A DNA stretch of 64,000 nucleotides from JAOUJD01 sp963811265. GTDB taxonomy: Bacteria > Pseudomonadota > Gammaproteobacteria > Burkholderiales > Burkholderiaceae_F. The notes below the pieces were generated by a model, which did no database searches, was not told the origin of the DNA, and saw only the letters and a list, made by a program, of their open reading frames with translations. The stretch is taken from positions 248,001 through 312,000 of the forward strand of contig CAWEQS010000019.1 in NCBI GenBank assembly GCA_963811265.1, written 5' to 3'. Below, in pieces: positions 28,255 through 38,355 of this stretch (the stretch's first letter is position 1; the number at the start of each line of letters is the position of its first letter). The translations under genes were made by a program, and so were the position numbers.

Positions 28255-31200
28255 ATGAGTCACTTTCTCGACCGACTGACACACTTCACGCTGCCGAAGG
28301 AATCGTTCGCCAACGGCCACGGCGTGGTGACCGGCGAAGACCGCACCTGGGAGGACGCCTACCGGAACCGCTGGGCGCACGACAAGATCGTGCGCAGCAC
28401 GCACGGCGTGAACTGCACCGGCTCCTGCTCCTGGAAGATCTACGTCAAGGGCGGCATCGTCACCTGGGAGACGCAGCAGACCGACTACCCGCGCACGCGG
28501 GCCGACCTGCCCAACCACGAGCCGCGCGGGTGCGCGCGCGGCGCGTCGTACTCCTGGTACCTGTACAGCGCCAACCGGCTGAAGTACCCGATGGTGCGCG
28601 GGCGGCTGATCGAGCGCTGGCGGGCCGCGCTGAAGACGGCAAAGGACTCCGGCAAGGGTCCCGTCGAAGCCTGGGCGACCATCGTCGAGGACCCGGCCGC
28701 GCGGCGTGATTACCAGAAGGTCCGCGGCATGGGCGGCTTCGTGCGCAGTTCGTGGGACGAGGTCAACCAGCTGATCGCCGCGGCCAACGTCTACACGATC
28801 AAGACGCACGGGCCCGACCGCGTCATCGGCTTCTCGCCGATCCCGGCCATGAGCATGGTCAGCTACGCCGCCGGCAGCCGCTACCTGTCGCTGATCGGCG
28901 GCGTCTGCATGAGCTTCTACGACTGGTACTGCGACCTGCCGCCGGCCAGCCCGCAGGTGTGGGGCGAGCAGACCGACGTGCCCGAGAGCGCCGACTGGTA
29001 CAACAGCACGTACCTGATCGCCTGGGGCAGCAACGTCCCGCAGACGCGCACGCCGGACGCGCACTTCTTCACCGAGGTCCGCTACAAGGGCGCGAAGACG
29101 GTGGCGGTCACGCCCGACTACTCCGAAGTCGCGAAGCTCGCCGACCTCTGGATGCACCCGAAGCAAGGCACCGACGCCGCGCTCGCGATGGCGATGGGCC
29201 ACGTCGCGCTGAAGGAGTTCTATTTCGACAAGCGCTCTGCGTACTTCGACGACTACGCGCGCCGCTACACCGACCTGCCGCTGCTGCTGCGGCTCGACGA
29301 AACGACGCTCGCCGACGGCAGCAAGGTCCTGGCGCCGGGCCGCTACGTGCGCGCCAGCGACTTCGCCGACAGGCTCGGCCAGGACAACAACCCCGAGTGG
29401 AAGTCGGTCGCCTTCGACACCGCCGGCCAGGTGATCGTGCCGAACGGCTCGATCGGCTTCCGCTGGGGCGCGGACGGCCGCGCCGACGTAGGCAAGTGGA
29501 ACCTCGAGGCCAAGGAAGGTCGCGCCGGCGCCGACGTGAAGCTCAAGCTCTCGGTGCTCGAGGACGAGCCAGCAGCACGACGTCGTCGAGGTCGCGTTCC
29601 CCTACTTCGCCGGCGCCAGTACGCCGCACTTCCCGAACAACGCGCAGCAGGGCGAGCTGAATCGCGCGAAGGTGCCGGCGGTGCGGCTGCGACTGGCCGA
29701 CGGCACCGAAGCGCTGGTCGCGACCGTGTTCGACCTGCAGGTCGCGCAGTACGGCATCGACCGCGGGCTGGGCAGCGGCGCGGCCGACTACAACGACAAC
29801 GCGCCGTACACGCCGGCATGGCAGGAGCAGATCACCGGCGTGCCGCGCGACCAGGTCATCACGGTCGCCCGCCAGTTCGCCGACAACGCCGACAAGACGC
29901 ACGGCAAGTCGATGATCATCATCGGCGCGGCGATGAACCACTGGTACCACGCCGACATGAACTACCGCGGCGTGATCAACCTGCTGATGATGTGCGGCTG
30001 CGTCGGGCAGAGCGGCGGCGGCTGGGCGCACTACGTCGGGCAGGAGAAGCTGCGCCCGCAGACCGGCTGGACCGCGCTCGCCTTCGCGCTCGACTGGATC
30101 CGGCCGCCGCGCCAGCAGAACTCGACCTCGTTCTTCTACGCGCACACCGACCAGTGGCGCTACGAGAAGCTCGGCGTCGAGGAAGTGCTGTCGCCGCTGG
30201 CCGACCCGAAGGCCTTCGGCGGCAGCCTGATCGACTACAACGTGCGCGCCGAGCGCATGGGCTGGCTGCCGAGCGCGCCGCAGCTCAAGACCAATCCGCT
30301 CAAGGTGGTGAAGGACGCGGCAGGCCGCCGGCATGGACCCGAAGGACTACGTGGTGCGGGCGCTCAAGGACGGCAGCCTGCAGATGAGCTGCGAGGACCC
30401 GGACGCGCCGCAGAACTGGCCGCGCAACCTGTTCGTCTGGCGCTCCAACCTGCTGGGCTCCAGCGGCAAGGGTCACGAGTACTTCTGCAAGCACCTGCTC
30501 GGCACCGAGAACGGCGTGCAGGGCAAGGACCTCGGCCGGGACGAAGCCAAGCCCACCGAGGTCGCGTGGCACGACCAGGCCCCCGAAGGCAAGCTCGACC
30601 TGCTGGTCACGCTCGACTTCCGCATGAGCACCACGTGCCTGTACAGCGACATCGTGCTGCCGACCGCGAGCTGGTACGAGAAGAACGACCTCAACACCAG
30701 CGACATGCACCCGTTCATCCACCCGCTGTCCGCGGCGGTGGACCCGGTGTGGCAGTCCCGCTCCGACTGGGAGATCTACAAGGGATTCGCGAAGGCCTTC
30801 AGCGAGGTCTGCGCCGGCCACCTCGGCGTCGAGAAGGAAGTGGTGCTGACGCCGCTGATGCACGACACGCCGGCCGAGCTGGCGCAGCCGTTCGACGTGA
30901 AGGAGTGGAAGAAGGGCCAGTGCGAGCTGGTCCCGGGCAAGACCGCGCCGCAGATCGCGGTGGTCGAGCGCGACTACCCGAACGTCTACAAGCGCTTCAC
31001 CTCGCTCGGCCCCCTGATGGCCAAGGCCGGCAACGGCGGCAAGGGCATCGGCTGGAACACCCAGACCGAAGTCCAGCAGCTCGGCGAGCTGAACGGCGTG
31101 GACGACGACGGCCGCCCGCGCATCGTCAGCGACGTCGACGCCTGCGAGGTGATCCTGCAGCTCGCCCCGGAGACGAACGGGCACGTGGCGGTGAAGGCCT

Positions 31201-32048
31201 GGGAGGCGCTGTCGAAGATCACCGGGCGCGAGCACGCGCACCTCGCGCTGCACCGCGAGGACGAGAAGATCCGCTACCGCGACGTGCTGGCGCAGCCGCG
31301 CAAGATCATCAGCTCGCCCACCTGGTCGGGGCTCGAGAGCGAGAAGGTCTCGTACAACGCCGGCTACACCAACGTGCACGAGCTCATCCCGTGGCGCACG
31401 CTGACCGGCCGCCAGCAGTTCTACCAGGACCACCCCTGGATGATCGCGTTCGGCGAGGGCTTCTCGACCTACCGGCCGCCGGTCGACCTCAAGACGACCG
31501 CGGGCATCCACAACATCAAGCCCAACGGCAATCCGGAGATCCTGCTCAACTTCATCACGCCGCACCAGAAGTGGGGCATCCACTCCACCTACAGCGACAA
31601 CCTGATGATGCTGACGCTCAACCGCGGCGGCCCGGTGATCTGGCTGTCGGAGGACGACGCGAAGAAGGCCGGCATCGAGGACAACGACTGGGTGGAGCTG
31701 TTCAACATCAACGGCGCGATCGCGGCGCGCGCGGTGGTCAGCCAGCGCGTGAACCCGGGCATGACGATGATGTACCACGCGCAGGAGAAGACCATCAACA
31801 CGCCGGGCTCCGAGATCACCGGCGTGCGCGGCGGCATCCACAACTCGGTCACGCGCATCGTGACCAAGCCGACGCACATGATCGGCGGCTACGCGCAGCT
31901 GTCCTACGGCTTCAACTACTACGGGACCATCGGAACCAACCGCGACGAGTTCGTCGTCGTGCGGAAGATGAAGAAGGTCGACTGGCTGGACACGCCGCGC
32001 GACGACCACCTCGCGAAGGCGTACCAGTCGCAGGGCGAGAACCCCTAA
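28255..32048 (+). CDS. narG: Respiratory nitrate reductase alpha subunit NarG (two frameshifts)
   Basis: Composite of 1263 residues, the normal NarG length once surplus bases at about 29569 and 30323 are removed. The FS0 iron-sulfur site uses a His (STHGVNC) and three Cys (VNCTGSC, RGCARG) around residues 50-95. The molybdenum ligand is Asp223 in SFYDWYCDLPPASPQ. The C-terminal part has the Mo-bisMGD dinucleotide-binding regions (TLNRGGPVIWLSEDDAKKAG, TRIVTKPTHMIGG). It reduces nitrate to nitrite at the cytosolic face of the inner membrane, with NarHI delivering quinol electrons. No Tat signal is evident at MSHFLDRLTHF. Confidence 0.95.
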
Positions 32049-32076
32049 TCCAACGCCGATCGGACAGGAGCTGAAC

Positions 32077-33600
32077 ATGAAAGTACGCGCACAGATCGGC
32101 ATGGTGCTGAACCTCGACAAGTGCATCGGTTGCCACACCTGCAGCGTCACGTGCAAGAACGTCTGGACCAGCCGGCCGGGCGTGGAATACGCCTGGTTCA
32201 ACAACGTCGAGACCAAGCCCGGCATCGGCTACCCGAAGGAGTGGGAGAACCAGGACAAGTGGAACGGCGGCTGGGTCCGCCGCTCCGACGGCTCGATCGT
32301 CCCGCGCCAGGGCGGCAAGTGGCAGCTGCTGATGAAGATCTTCGCCAACCCGAACCTGCCGGAGATCGACGACTACTACGAGCCGTTCACGTTCGACTAC
32401 GACCACCTGCACTCGGCGCCCGAGATGAAGGCCGCGCCGACGGCGCGTCCGCGCTCGCTGATCACCGGCCAGCGGATGGAGAAGATCGTGTGGGGCCCGA
32501 ACTGGGAGGAGATCCTCGGCGGCGAGTTCGCCAAGCGCAGCAAGGACCGCAACTTCGACGACATCCAGAAGGACATCTACGGGCAGTTCGAGAACACCTT
32601 CATGATGTACCTGCCGCGGCTGTGCGAGCACTGCCTGAACCCGGCGTGCGTCGCGAGCTGCCCCTCGGGCTCGATCTACAAGCGCGAGGAAGACGGCATC
32701 GTGCTGATCGACCAGGACAAGTGCCGCGGCTGGCGCATGTGCGTGTCGGGCTGCCCGTACAAGAAGATCTACTACAACTGGAAGAGCGGCAAGGCGGAGA
32801 AGTGCATCTTCTGCTATCCGCGCATCGAGGCCGGCCAGCCGACGGTCTGCAGCGAGACCTGCGTCGGGCGCATCCGCTACCTCGGCGTGCTGCTGTATGA
32901 CGCCGACCGCATCCAGGAGGCCGCGAGCACCGAGCACGACAGCAACCTGTACTCGGCGCAGCTCGGCATCTTCCTCGACCCGAACGACCCGGCCGTGATC
33001 GAGCAGGCGCGGGCCGACGGCATCCCGGAAGCGTGGCTGGCGGCGGCGAAGACCTCGCCGGTCTACAAGATGGCCGTCGACTGGCGCGTCGCCCTGCCGC
33101 TGCACCCGGAGTACCGCACGCTGCCGATGGTCTGGTACATCCCGCCGCTGTCGCCGGTGCAGTCGCGCGCGCAGGCCGGCGAGATCGGCATGAACGGAGA
33201 GCTGCCCGACGTGCGCAGCCTGCGCATCCCGCTGAAGTACCTCGCCAACCTGCTGACCGCCGGCGACGAGGAGCCGGTGGCGCGCGCGCTCGAACGGATG
33301 ATGGCGATGCGCGTGTTCATGCGCAGCCGCCACGTCGACGGCGTCGACAAGCCCGCGGTGCTCGAGCGCGTCGGCCTGACCCGGGCCGAGGTCGAGGACA
33401 TGTACCGCGTGATGGCGATCGCCAACTACGAGGACCGGTTCGTCATCCCGACCACGCACCGCGAGTACGCCGAGAACGCGTTCAACGTGCGCGGCGGCTG
33501 CGGCTTCTCGTTCGGCAACGGCTGCAGCGAGGGCGTGTCCGAGACGAGCCTGTTCGGCAGCGAGAAGAAGCGCACGATCCCCATCAAGGCGACGGTGTAG
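32077..33600 (+). CDS. narH: Respiratory nitrate reductase beta subunit NarH
   Basis: 507 residues, intact. Four Cys clusters bind the electron-transfer iron-sulfur centres: CIGCHTCSVTC near 16-26, CEHCLNPACVASC, CRGWRMCVSGC (the Trp replaces a Cys, marking the 3Fe-4S cluster) and CIFCYPRIEAGQPTVCSETC. It carries electrons from NarI hemes to the Mo site. 28 bp after narG, 2 bp before narJ. Confidence 0.96.
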   Translation: MKVRAQIGMVLNLDKCIGCHTCSVTCKNVWTSRPGVEYAWFNNVETKPGIGYPKEWENQDKWNGGWVRRSDGSIVPRQGGKWQLLMKIFANPNLPEIDDYYEPFTFDYDHLHSAPEMKAAPTARPRSLITGQRMEKIVWGPNWEEILGGEFAKRSKDRNFDDIQKDIYGQFENTFMMYLPRLCEHCLNPACVASCPSGSIYKREEDGIVLIDQDKCRGWRMCVSGCPYKKIYYNWKSGKAEKCIFCYPRIEAGQPTVCSETCVGRIRYLGVLLYDADRIQEAASTEHDSNLYSAQLGIFLDPNDPAVIEQARADGIPEAWLAAAKTSPVYKMAVDWRVALPLHPEYRTLPMVWYIPPLSPVQSRAQAGEIGMNGELPDVRSLRIPLKYLANLLTAGDEEPVARALERMMAMRVFMRSRHVDGVDKPAVLERVGLTRAEVEDMYRVMAIANYEDRFVIPTTHREYAENAFNVRGGCGFSFGNGCSEGVSETSLFGSEKKRTIPIKATV

Positions 33601-33602
33601 CC

Positions 33603-34303
33603 ATGGCACGACTCGATTCGAGAACACCGAAGATGGCGCACTCGCTGCGCGCGCTCGCCTGGCTGCTGCGCTACCCGGACGCGGAGCTGCGCGCGGCCGC
33701 CGGCGAGCTCGGCGCCGCCCTGCACGACGAGGGCGCGCTCGCGGCGGGCCGGCTGGCCGAGCTCGACGCCCTGGTCCGGCGGCTTGCCGCCGCCGCCGGG
33801 CCTGCGCGTCGAGGCCGAGTACGTGGAGCTGTTCGACCGCGGCCGGCGCACCGCCCTGCACCTGTTCGAGCACGTCCACGGCGACAGCCGCGACCGCGGT
33901 CCGGCGATGGTCGACCTCGCCCAGACCTACGACCGCGCCGGCCTGCAGCTCGTGCCGGGCGAACTGCCCGACTACCTGCCGGTGGTGCTGGAGTTCGCCA
34001 GCACGCAGCCGCCGGCGCAGGCACGCGAGTTCCTGCGCGAGACCGCCCACATCGTGCAGGCGATCTTCAGCGCGCTGCTGGAACGCGGCAGCCCGTACGC
34101 GAGCGTGCTCGCCGCCGTGCTCGACCTGGCCGGCGAGCGCGCGCAGAAGGTCGACGGTCGCCGCCGAGCCGGCGATCGACGACAGCTGGGCCGAACCCGA
34201 GGCCTTCGGCGGCTGCACGTCGAAGGGGCAGTCGCGCCCGAACGAAGAGCAGCCCGTCCATCTTGTCCGCCCCCACCGGGCGCCGCAGCGCCCGGCCGCC
34301 TGA
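33603..34303 (+). CDS. narJ: Nitrate reductase assembly chaperone NarJ (two frameshifts)
   Basis: Composite of 232 residues: surplus G in the GGG at 33798-33800 and another at about 34156. Restored sequence begins MARLDSRTPKMAHSLRALAW, passes through YVELFDRGRRTALHLFEHVHGDSRDRG (quoted from residue 75 on, only partly), PGELPDYLPVVLEF and ends RAPQRPAA. LFDRGR and HVHGDSRDRG are NarJ/TorD-family landmarks. It inserts the molybdenum cofactor into NarG and is not part of the mature enzyme. The two breaks in 360 bp make error more likely than decay, because both neighbours are intact. Confidence 0.85.
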
Positions 34304-34313
34304 GGAACTCCTG

Positions 34314-35039
34314 ATGAAGACCCTCAACGACTTCTTCTTCAACGTCTACCCGTACATCTGCCTGGCGTTCTTCTTCATGGGGAGCCTGGCCCGCTTCGAC
34401 CGCGACCAGTACACGTGGAAGAGCGACTCCTCGCAGATGCTGCGCGCGCGCCAGCTGCGCGTGGGCAGCAACCTGTTCCACATCGGCATCCTGTTCCTGC
34501 TGTTCGGCCACACGGTCGGCCTGCTGACGCCGCACTGGGTCTACGAGCCGTTCATCAGCGCGCCGACCAAGCAGCTGCTCGCGATCGTCTCGGGCGGCAT
34601 CGCCGGCACGATGTGCTTCGTCGGCCTGACCATGCTGCTGCACCGGCGGCTCACCGATCCGCGCATCCGCCTCACCAGCCACCGCACCGATCTCGCCATC
34701 CTGATCATCCTGTGGGTGCAGCTCGTGCTGGGACTGATCACGCTGCCGCTGTCGTACGCGCACCGCGTCGACGCGCACGCCATGCTGGTCCTCTCGGGCT
34801 ACCTGCAGGGTGTGGCCACCTTCCGGCCGGACGCGAGCGCGCTGGCGACGATCGACTGGCCGTTCAAGGTGCACATGGTGCTCGGCATGACGATCTTCCT
34901 GCTGCTGCCGTTCAGCCGCCTGGTGCACGTGTGGAGCGGACTCGCGTCGCTCGCCTACGTGTTCCGGCCGTACCAGATCGTGCGTTCGCGGCGCCTCAAC
35001 GTGCCCGCCGGCCAGAACCTGCCCGGCCGGACCTCGTGA
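34314..35039 (+). CDS. narI: Respiratory nitrate reductase gamma subunit NarI
   Basis: 241 residues with five membrane helices: NVYPYICLAFFFMGSLARF, then the His-bearing FHIGILFLLFGHTVG, a third near IAGTMCFVGLTMLL, a fourth near LIILWVQLVLGLITLP and the last with VHMVLGMTIFLLLPFSRLVHVW. The four His of the two b hemes (FHIG, FGHT, KVHM, LVHV) are present. It oxidises quinol on the periplasmic side and passes electrons to NarH. Its stop overlaps the start of ppiC (TGATG). Confidence 0.95.
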   Translation: MKTLNDFFFNVYPYICLAFFFMGSLARFDRDQYTWKSDSSQMLRARQLRVGSNLFHIGILFLLFGHTVGLLTPHWVYEPFISAPTKQLLAIVSGGIAGTMCFVGLTMLLHRRLTDPRIRLTSHRTDLAILIILWVQLVLGLITLPLSYAHRVDAHAMLVLSGYLQGVATFRPDASALATIDWPFKVHMVLGMTIFLLLPFSRLVHVWSGLASLAYVFRPYQIVRSRRLNVPAGQNLPGRTS

Positions 35040-35842
35040 TGGACGCGACCGCCACGCTGGACAAGACGGCGTCCCGCGCCGCCACCGCAGCCGTCGACGG
35101 CGTGCCGCTGGCCGCCGCCGACGAGGCCCTGACAGCGCAGCAGTTGCGTGGCCGCGCGAGCGTCGAACTGCTGCGCCAGGCCGCGGTCCGCGCCGGCCTT
35201 CTGCCGGCGGACGACCCGGCCCCTGTACGCGGCGTCGTCAGCGAAGCGGCTGCCATCGCGATCGAGAAGCTGCTCGACCGGGAACTCGTCCGGCCGGAGG
35301 CCGACGAGGCGACCTGCCAGCGCTACCACGCGGCCAACCCGAAGCGCTTCGCGGTCGGCGAGCGGGTCCGCGTGCGCCACGTGCTGTTCGCGGTCACGCC
35401 CGGCGTCGACGTCGATGCGCTGCGCAAGCGCGCCGAGGACTGCCTGCTCGACCTGCGGGCCCGCAGGCACGGCGAGGCGGACCGCTTCGTCGAGGCCGCC
35501 GCCCGGCTGTCGAACTGCCCGAGCGGGCAGGACGGCGGTGCCCTGGGCTGGCTCGCCGCGGCCGACTGCGCGCCGGAGTTCGCGAGCGAAGTGTTCGGTC
35601 ATCCCGAGGTCGGCGTGCTGCCGCGGCTGGTGCGCAGCCGGTTCGGATTCCACGTCGTCGAAGTGCTGGAGCGCGACGCGGGCACGGTGCCGCCGTACGA
35701 GGCGGTGCGGGCGGCGGTGCGGCAGGCGCTCGAGCGTCACGCCTACGCGACCGCGCTGCGGCAGTACGTCGAGGTGCTCGCGGGGCAGGCGCACGTCGAT
35801 GGCGTCGACCTCGACGCCGCCAGCTCGCCGCTGGTGCAGTAG
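35039..35842 (+). CDS. PpiC-type (parvulin) peptidyl-prolyl isomerase of the nar operon
   Basis: 267 residues. An N-terminal helical region (about 20-100) precedes a parvulin domain (about 115-215): VRVRHVLFAV, the NCPSGQDGGALGWL segment, FASEVF and RSRFGFHVVEVLE, a standard parvulin pattern, then a C-terminal helix. No signal peptide is seen, so it would act in the cytosol. The start overlaps the narI stop, so it is co-translated with the nitrate reductase. Such foldases are common at the end of betaproteobacterial nar operons; a role in NarGHI maturation is inferred. Confidence 0.85.
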   Translation: MDATATLDKTASRAATAAVDGVPLAAADEALTAQQLRGRASVELLRQAAVRAGLLPADDPAPVRGVVSEAAAIAIEKLLDRELVRPEADEATCQRYHAANPKRFAVGERVRVRHVLFAVTPGVDVDALRKRAEDCLLDLRARRHGEADRFVEAAARLSNCPSGQDGGALGWLAAADCAPEFASEVFGHPEVGVLPRLVRSRFGFHVVEVLERDAGTVPPYEAVRAAVRQALERHAYATALRQYVEVLAGQAHVDGVDLDAASSPLVQ

Positions 35843-35859
35843 CCGGCACGGGGCGGTCG

Positions 35860-35997
35860 ATGCCCGACGAACTGCTCGAGCGGCTGAGGCGCTTCCAGAA
35901 CGACGCGTTCCCGCAGTACCGCTCGCAGTTCCGGTCCCTCGTCGATGACGGGCAGCGCCCGCTGACGTTGTTCATCGGCTGCAGCGATTCGCGATGA
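35860..35997 (+). pseudogene. Truncated beta-carbonic anhydrase N terminus
   Basis: 45 codons from ATG 35860. MPDELLERLRRFQND and the following residues up to FIGCSDSR match the N terminus of beta-carbonic anhydrases, ending exactly after the CxDxR zinc-site motif with a TGA. A working enzyme needs about 150 more residues with the second His-x2-Cys ligand pair; none of the three following frames continues it. The last codons overlap the nnrS start. It is either a deletion scar that joined nnrS to the operon or an assembly collapse. Confidence 0.75.
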
Positions 35998-37316
35998 GGT
36001 CGATCCCGATTCATCCGCCCACCGGGCCGACCGGCGGGCTCGAGGCACAGTCGGCGCCGCGCGCCCGCCTGTCGACGCGGCACCTGCTGCTGGCGCCGCA
36101 CCGGCTCGGCTTCTTCGCCGGCACACTGATGCTGCTGCTGTCGGCGTTCGCATGGACCGGCCTGCTCCTCGCGCCGCTCGCGGGCGTGACGGTCACGACG
36201 GCGATGCCGCCCACCCTCCTGCACGGGATGCTGCTCGCGGGCGGGTTCATGCCGCTCTTCATGGCGGGCTTCATGTTCACGGCCGGGCCGCGCTGGCTCG
36301 ACGTCGCGCCGCCGGCGGCGGCGGCCCTGCGCTGGCCGGTGCGGCTGCACTGCGCGGGCGTCGTGCTGATCATCGTCGGCACGGAGGTCGGCCACGCGGT
36401 GGCCGCGTTCGGGGCGCTGCTGCTCGCCATGGCGTGGACCGCGGTCGGCGTCGGCTTCGCCGGCCTGATCCGAACCAGCGGCGCGCGCGACAAGCTGCAC
36501 GCGAAGTGCGTGATGGCCTTCTGGACCGTCGGCATCGGCTGCGCGATGCTGTTCGCGGCCGGCCTCGCGATCAGGCACATGGGCGCGGTCGCCGCGGCCG
36601 TGTGGCTGATGGTGTTCGGCTTCGTCACGCCGGTGTACGCGACGGTCGCCCACCGCGTGCTGCCCTTCTTCACTTCGAACGCGGTCACGCGCTTCGTGCC
36701 GTGGAAACCCAACTGGGCGCTCGGGCTGCTGCTCGCCGCGGTTCTGGCCTTCGGCGGGCTGCAGGTCGCCGCGCGCCTCGACCTGCTGGCGCCGGGCCGC
36801 GTGGCCAGGCTCACGCTGTGGATCGTCGGCCCGGCGGCGCTCGCGCTCGCCGTGCTGGCGATGCGCTGGGGACTGATGCAGAGCCTGCGCGGCCGGTCGC
36901 TGCGGCTGCTCGCGATGCTGCACCTCGGCTTCGTGTGGTCCGTGCTGGCGCTGCTGCTGGCCGCGGCGGACTCCGCGCTTTCGCTGTCCGGCGCGACCGA
37001 GCCGGTCCTCCGGCTGGGTTACGCGCCGCTGCATGCGCTGACGATGGGCTTCCTCGGCAGCCTGCTGTACGCGATGGCCACGCGGGTGATCTGTGGCCAC
37101 GGCGGCATCGCCCTGGTCGCCGACGACTTCGTCTGGGCGCTGTTCTGGGTGCTGCAGGCCGCGACGGTGCTGCGGCTCGTCGCCGCCGTGTGGCCGGCGC
37201 ACGCGTCCGTCCTGTCGGCGGCTTCCGCGCTCGCCTGGACCGGCGTGTGGGTCGCGTGGTCCGCGCGCCACCTGCCGGTGCTGCTGCGGCCGCGTCGCGA
37301 CGGTCGGCCGGGCTGA
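35994..37316 (+). CDS. nnrS: NnrS family heme/copper membrane protein
   Basis: 440 residues and about twelve hydrophobic helices. Family landmarks: RHLLLAPHRLGFFAG near 27-41, LLHGMLLAGGFMPLFMAGFMFTAGPRW, YATVAHRVLPFFT, the ALTMGFLGSLLYAMATRV region and the His-rich helix ends. NnrS protects denitrifiers against NO-derived stress and is usually regulated with nitrite/NO reductases. Here it follows nar directly. Its start lies inside the carbonic anhydrase remnant (ATGA overlap), so the true N terminus may be affected by that rearrangement. Confidence 0.9.
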   Translation: MRSIPIHPPTGPTGGLEAQSAPRARLSTRHLLLAPHRLGFFAGTLMLLLSAFAWTGLLLAPLAGVTVTTAMPPTLLHGMLLAGGFMPLFMAGFMFTAGPRWLDVAPPAAAALRWPVRLHCAGVVLIIVGTEVGHAVAAFGALLLAMAWTAVGVGFAGLIRTSGARDKLHAKCVMAFWTVGIGCAMLFAAGLAIRHMGAVAAAVWLMVFGFVTPVYATVAHRVLPFFTSNAVTRFVPWKPNWALGLLLAAVLAFGGLQVAARLDLLAPGRVARLTLWIVGPAALALAVLAMRWGLMQSLRGRSLRLLAMLHLGFVWSVLALLLAAADSALSLSGATEPVLRLGYAPLHALTMGFLGSLLYAMATRVICGHGGIALVADDFVWALFWVLQAATVLRLVAAVWPAHASVLSAASALAWTGVWVAWSARHLPVLLRPRRDGRPG

Positions 37317-37331
37317 CCCGGCGGCCGCTCC

Positions 37332-37727
37332 GTGTCCTTGTACGCGGCCCTGAAGCTGGTCCACGTCACGGCCGTCGCGCTGTCGGGCGCCGGCTTCGTG
37401 ACGCGCTATGTGATGACCGTCACCGGGCAGCCGCCGGCCCGCGGCTGGCTCGCGGCCGCGCCGCACGTCGTCGACTCCGTGCTGCTGGCGAGCGCGCTCG
37501 GCCTCGCGTGGGTCGGCGGTTTCCGTCCGTTCGAAGTTCCTTGGCTTGAAGCAAAGCTCGTCGGCCTCGCGCTCTATATCGTGGCCGGCACCATCGCCCT
37601 GAAGCGCGGCCGGACCGCCGGTGCGCGGGCCACGGCCTTCGCGATGGCGCTGCTCGCCTACGCGTACATCGTTTCGGTGGCGCTGACGAAGCACCCGCAA
37701 GGATTGCTGGCTGGAGGAGCGGCATGA
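37332..37727 (+). CDS. SirB-family small membrane protein
   Basis: 131 residues, GTG start at 37332. Four hydrophobic helices: the first with LKLVHVTAVALSGAGFVTRY, then APHVVDSVLLASALGLAWVG, LVGLALYIVAGTIALKRGRT and AFAMALLAYAYIVSVAL. The KLVH and PHxVD motifs are characteristic of the SirB family. Molecular function is unknown. It overlaps the hemerythrin gene by 4 bp and is 15 bp after nnrS. Confidence 0.8.
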   Translation: MSLYAALKLVHVTAVALSGAGFVTRYVMTVTGQPPARGWLAAAPHVVDSVLLASALGLAWVGGFRPFEVPWLEAKLVGLALYIVAGTIALKRGRTAGARATAFAMALLAYAYIVSVALTKHPQGLLAGGAA

Positions 37728-38311
37728 CAGGCACGATCGATTTCCGCACGCCGGGCGCCGGCTTCGACCAGCCGATCGAGATGTGGCTGGCGTGCCACCA
37801 GCGCGTCGAGCGCTTCGCGGCGCTGCTCGGCCGGCTCGCGGAACACCTCGGCACACAAGGCGCCGACGAGGACGCGCAGGTGACCGCGACCTCGATCCGC
37901 CGCTACTTCAACGAAGCCGCGCCGCGCCACCACGAGGACGAGGAAGTCGACATGTTCCCGCGCCTGCGCGACCGCCTCGACGGCGAGCGCGACCGGACAG
38001 TGCTCGACGTGCTCGACCAGGTGGAGGCCGACCACCTCGAAATGGCCGGACTCTGGAAGCGCCTCGACGCGCTGCTCGCCGAGATCGCGCGCGGGAAGGC
38101 CGTCACGCTCGAGCAGCCGCTGATCGACCGCTTCGCCACGATGTACCGGCACCACATCGACGCCGAAGAGCGCGTTCTGCTGCCCGCGCTGAAGAAGGCA
38201 CTCGGCAAGAGTGACTGGCAGGCCGTCGGACGCGCGATGGCCGAGCGGCGCGGACTGGAGTGGGACGAGACCGCGAAGCCCGCGGCGCCGAAGAGCCGCC
38301 GTCGCGGCTAG
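37724..38311 (+). CDS. Hemerythrin (HHE) domain protein
   Basis: 195 residues, cytosolic. Four helices carry the di-iron ligand pattern: HQRVERF near 27, HHEDEEVDMFPRL near 65, HLEMAGLWKRL near 105 and HHIDAEERVLLPAL near 145, that is, the HxxxE repeats of the family. Such proteins bind O2 or NO or repair iron centres (compare YtfE/DnrN). The Lys/Arg tail (APKSRRRG) is outside the domain. Co-transcribed with nnrS and the SirB-like gene, supporting a part in NO or oxygen handling during nitrate respiration. Confidence 0.85.
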   Translation: MTGTIDFRTPGAGFDQPIEMWLACHQRVERFAALLGRLAEHLGTQGADEDAQVTATSIRRYFNEAAPRHHEDEEVDMFPRLRDRLDGERDRTVLDVLDQVEADHLEMAGLWKRLDALLAEIARGKAVTLEQPLIDRFATMYRHHIDAEERVLLPALKKALGKSDWQAVGRAMAERRGLEWDETAKPAAPKSRRRG

Positions 38312-38355
38312 GTCACGGCTGCCGGGCGTTGACGACGGCCTCGTGGTCCCGGTTC

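Noticed and set aside
28255..34303. narG and narJ as true pseudogenes
   Set aside because: Each break is a single surplus base, all catalytic and cofactor residues are intact, and narH and narI between and beside them are unbroken.
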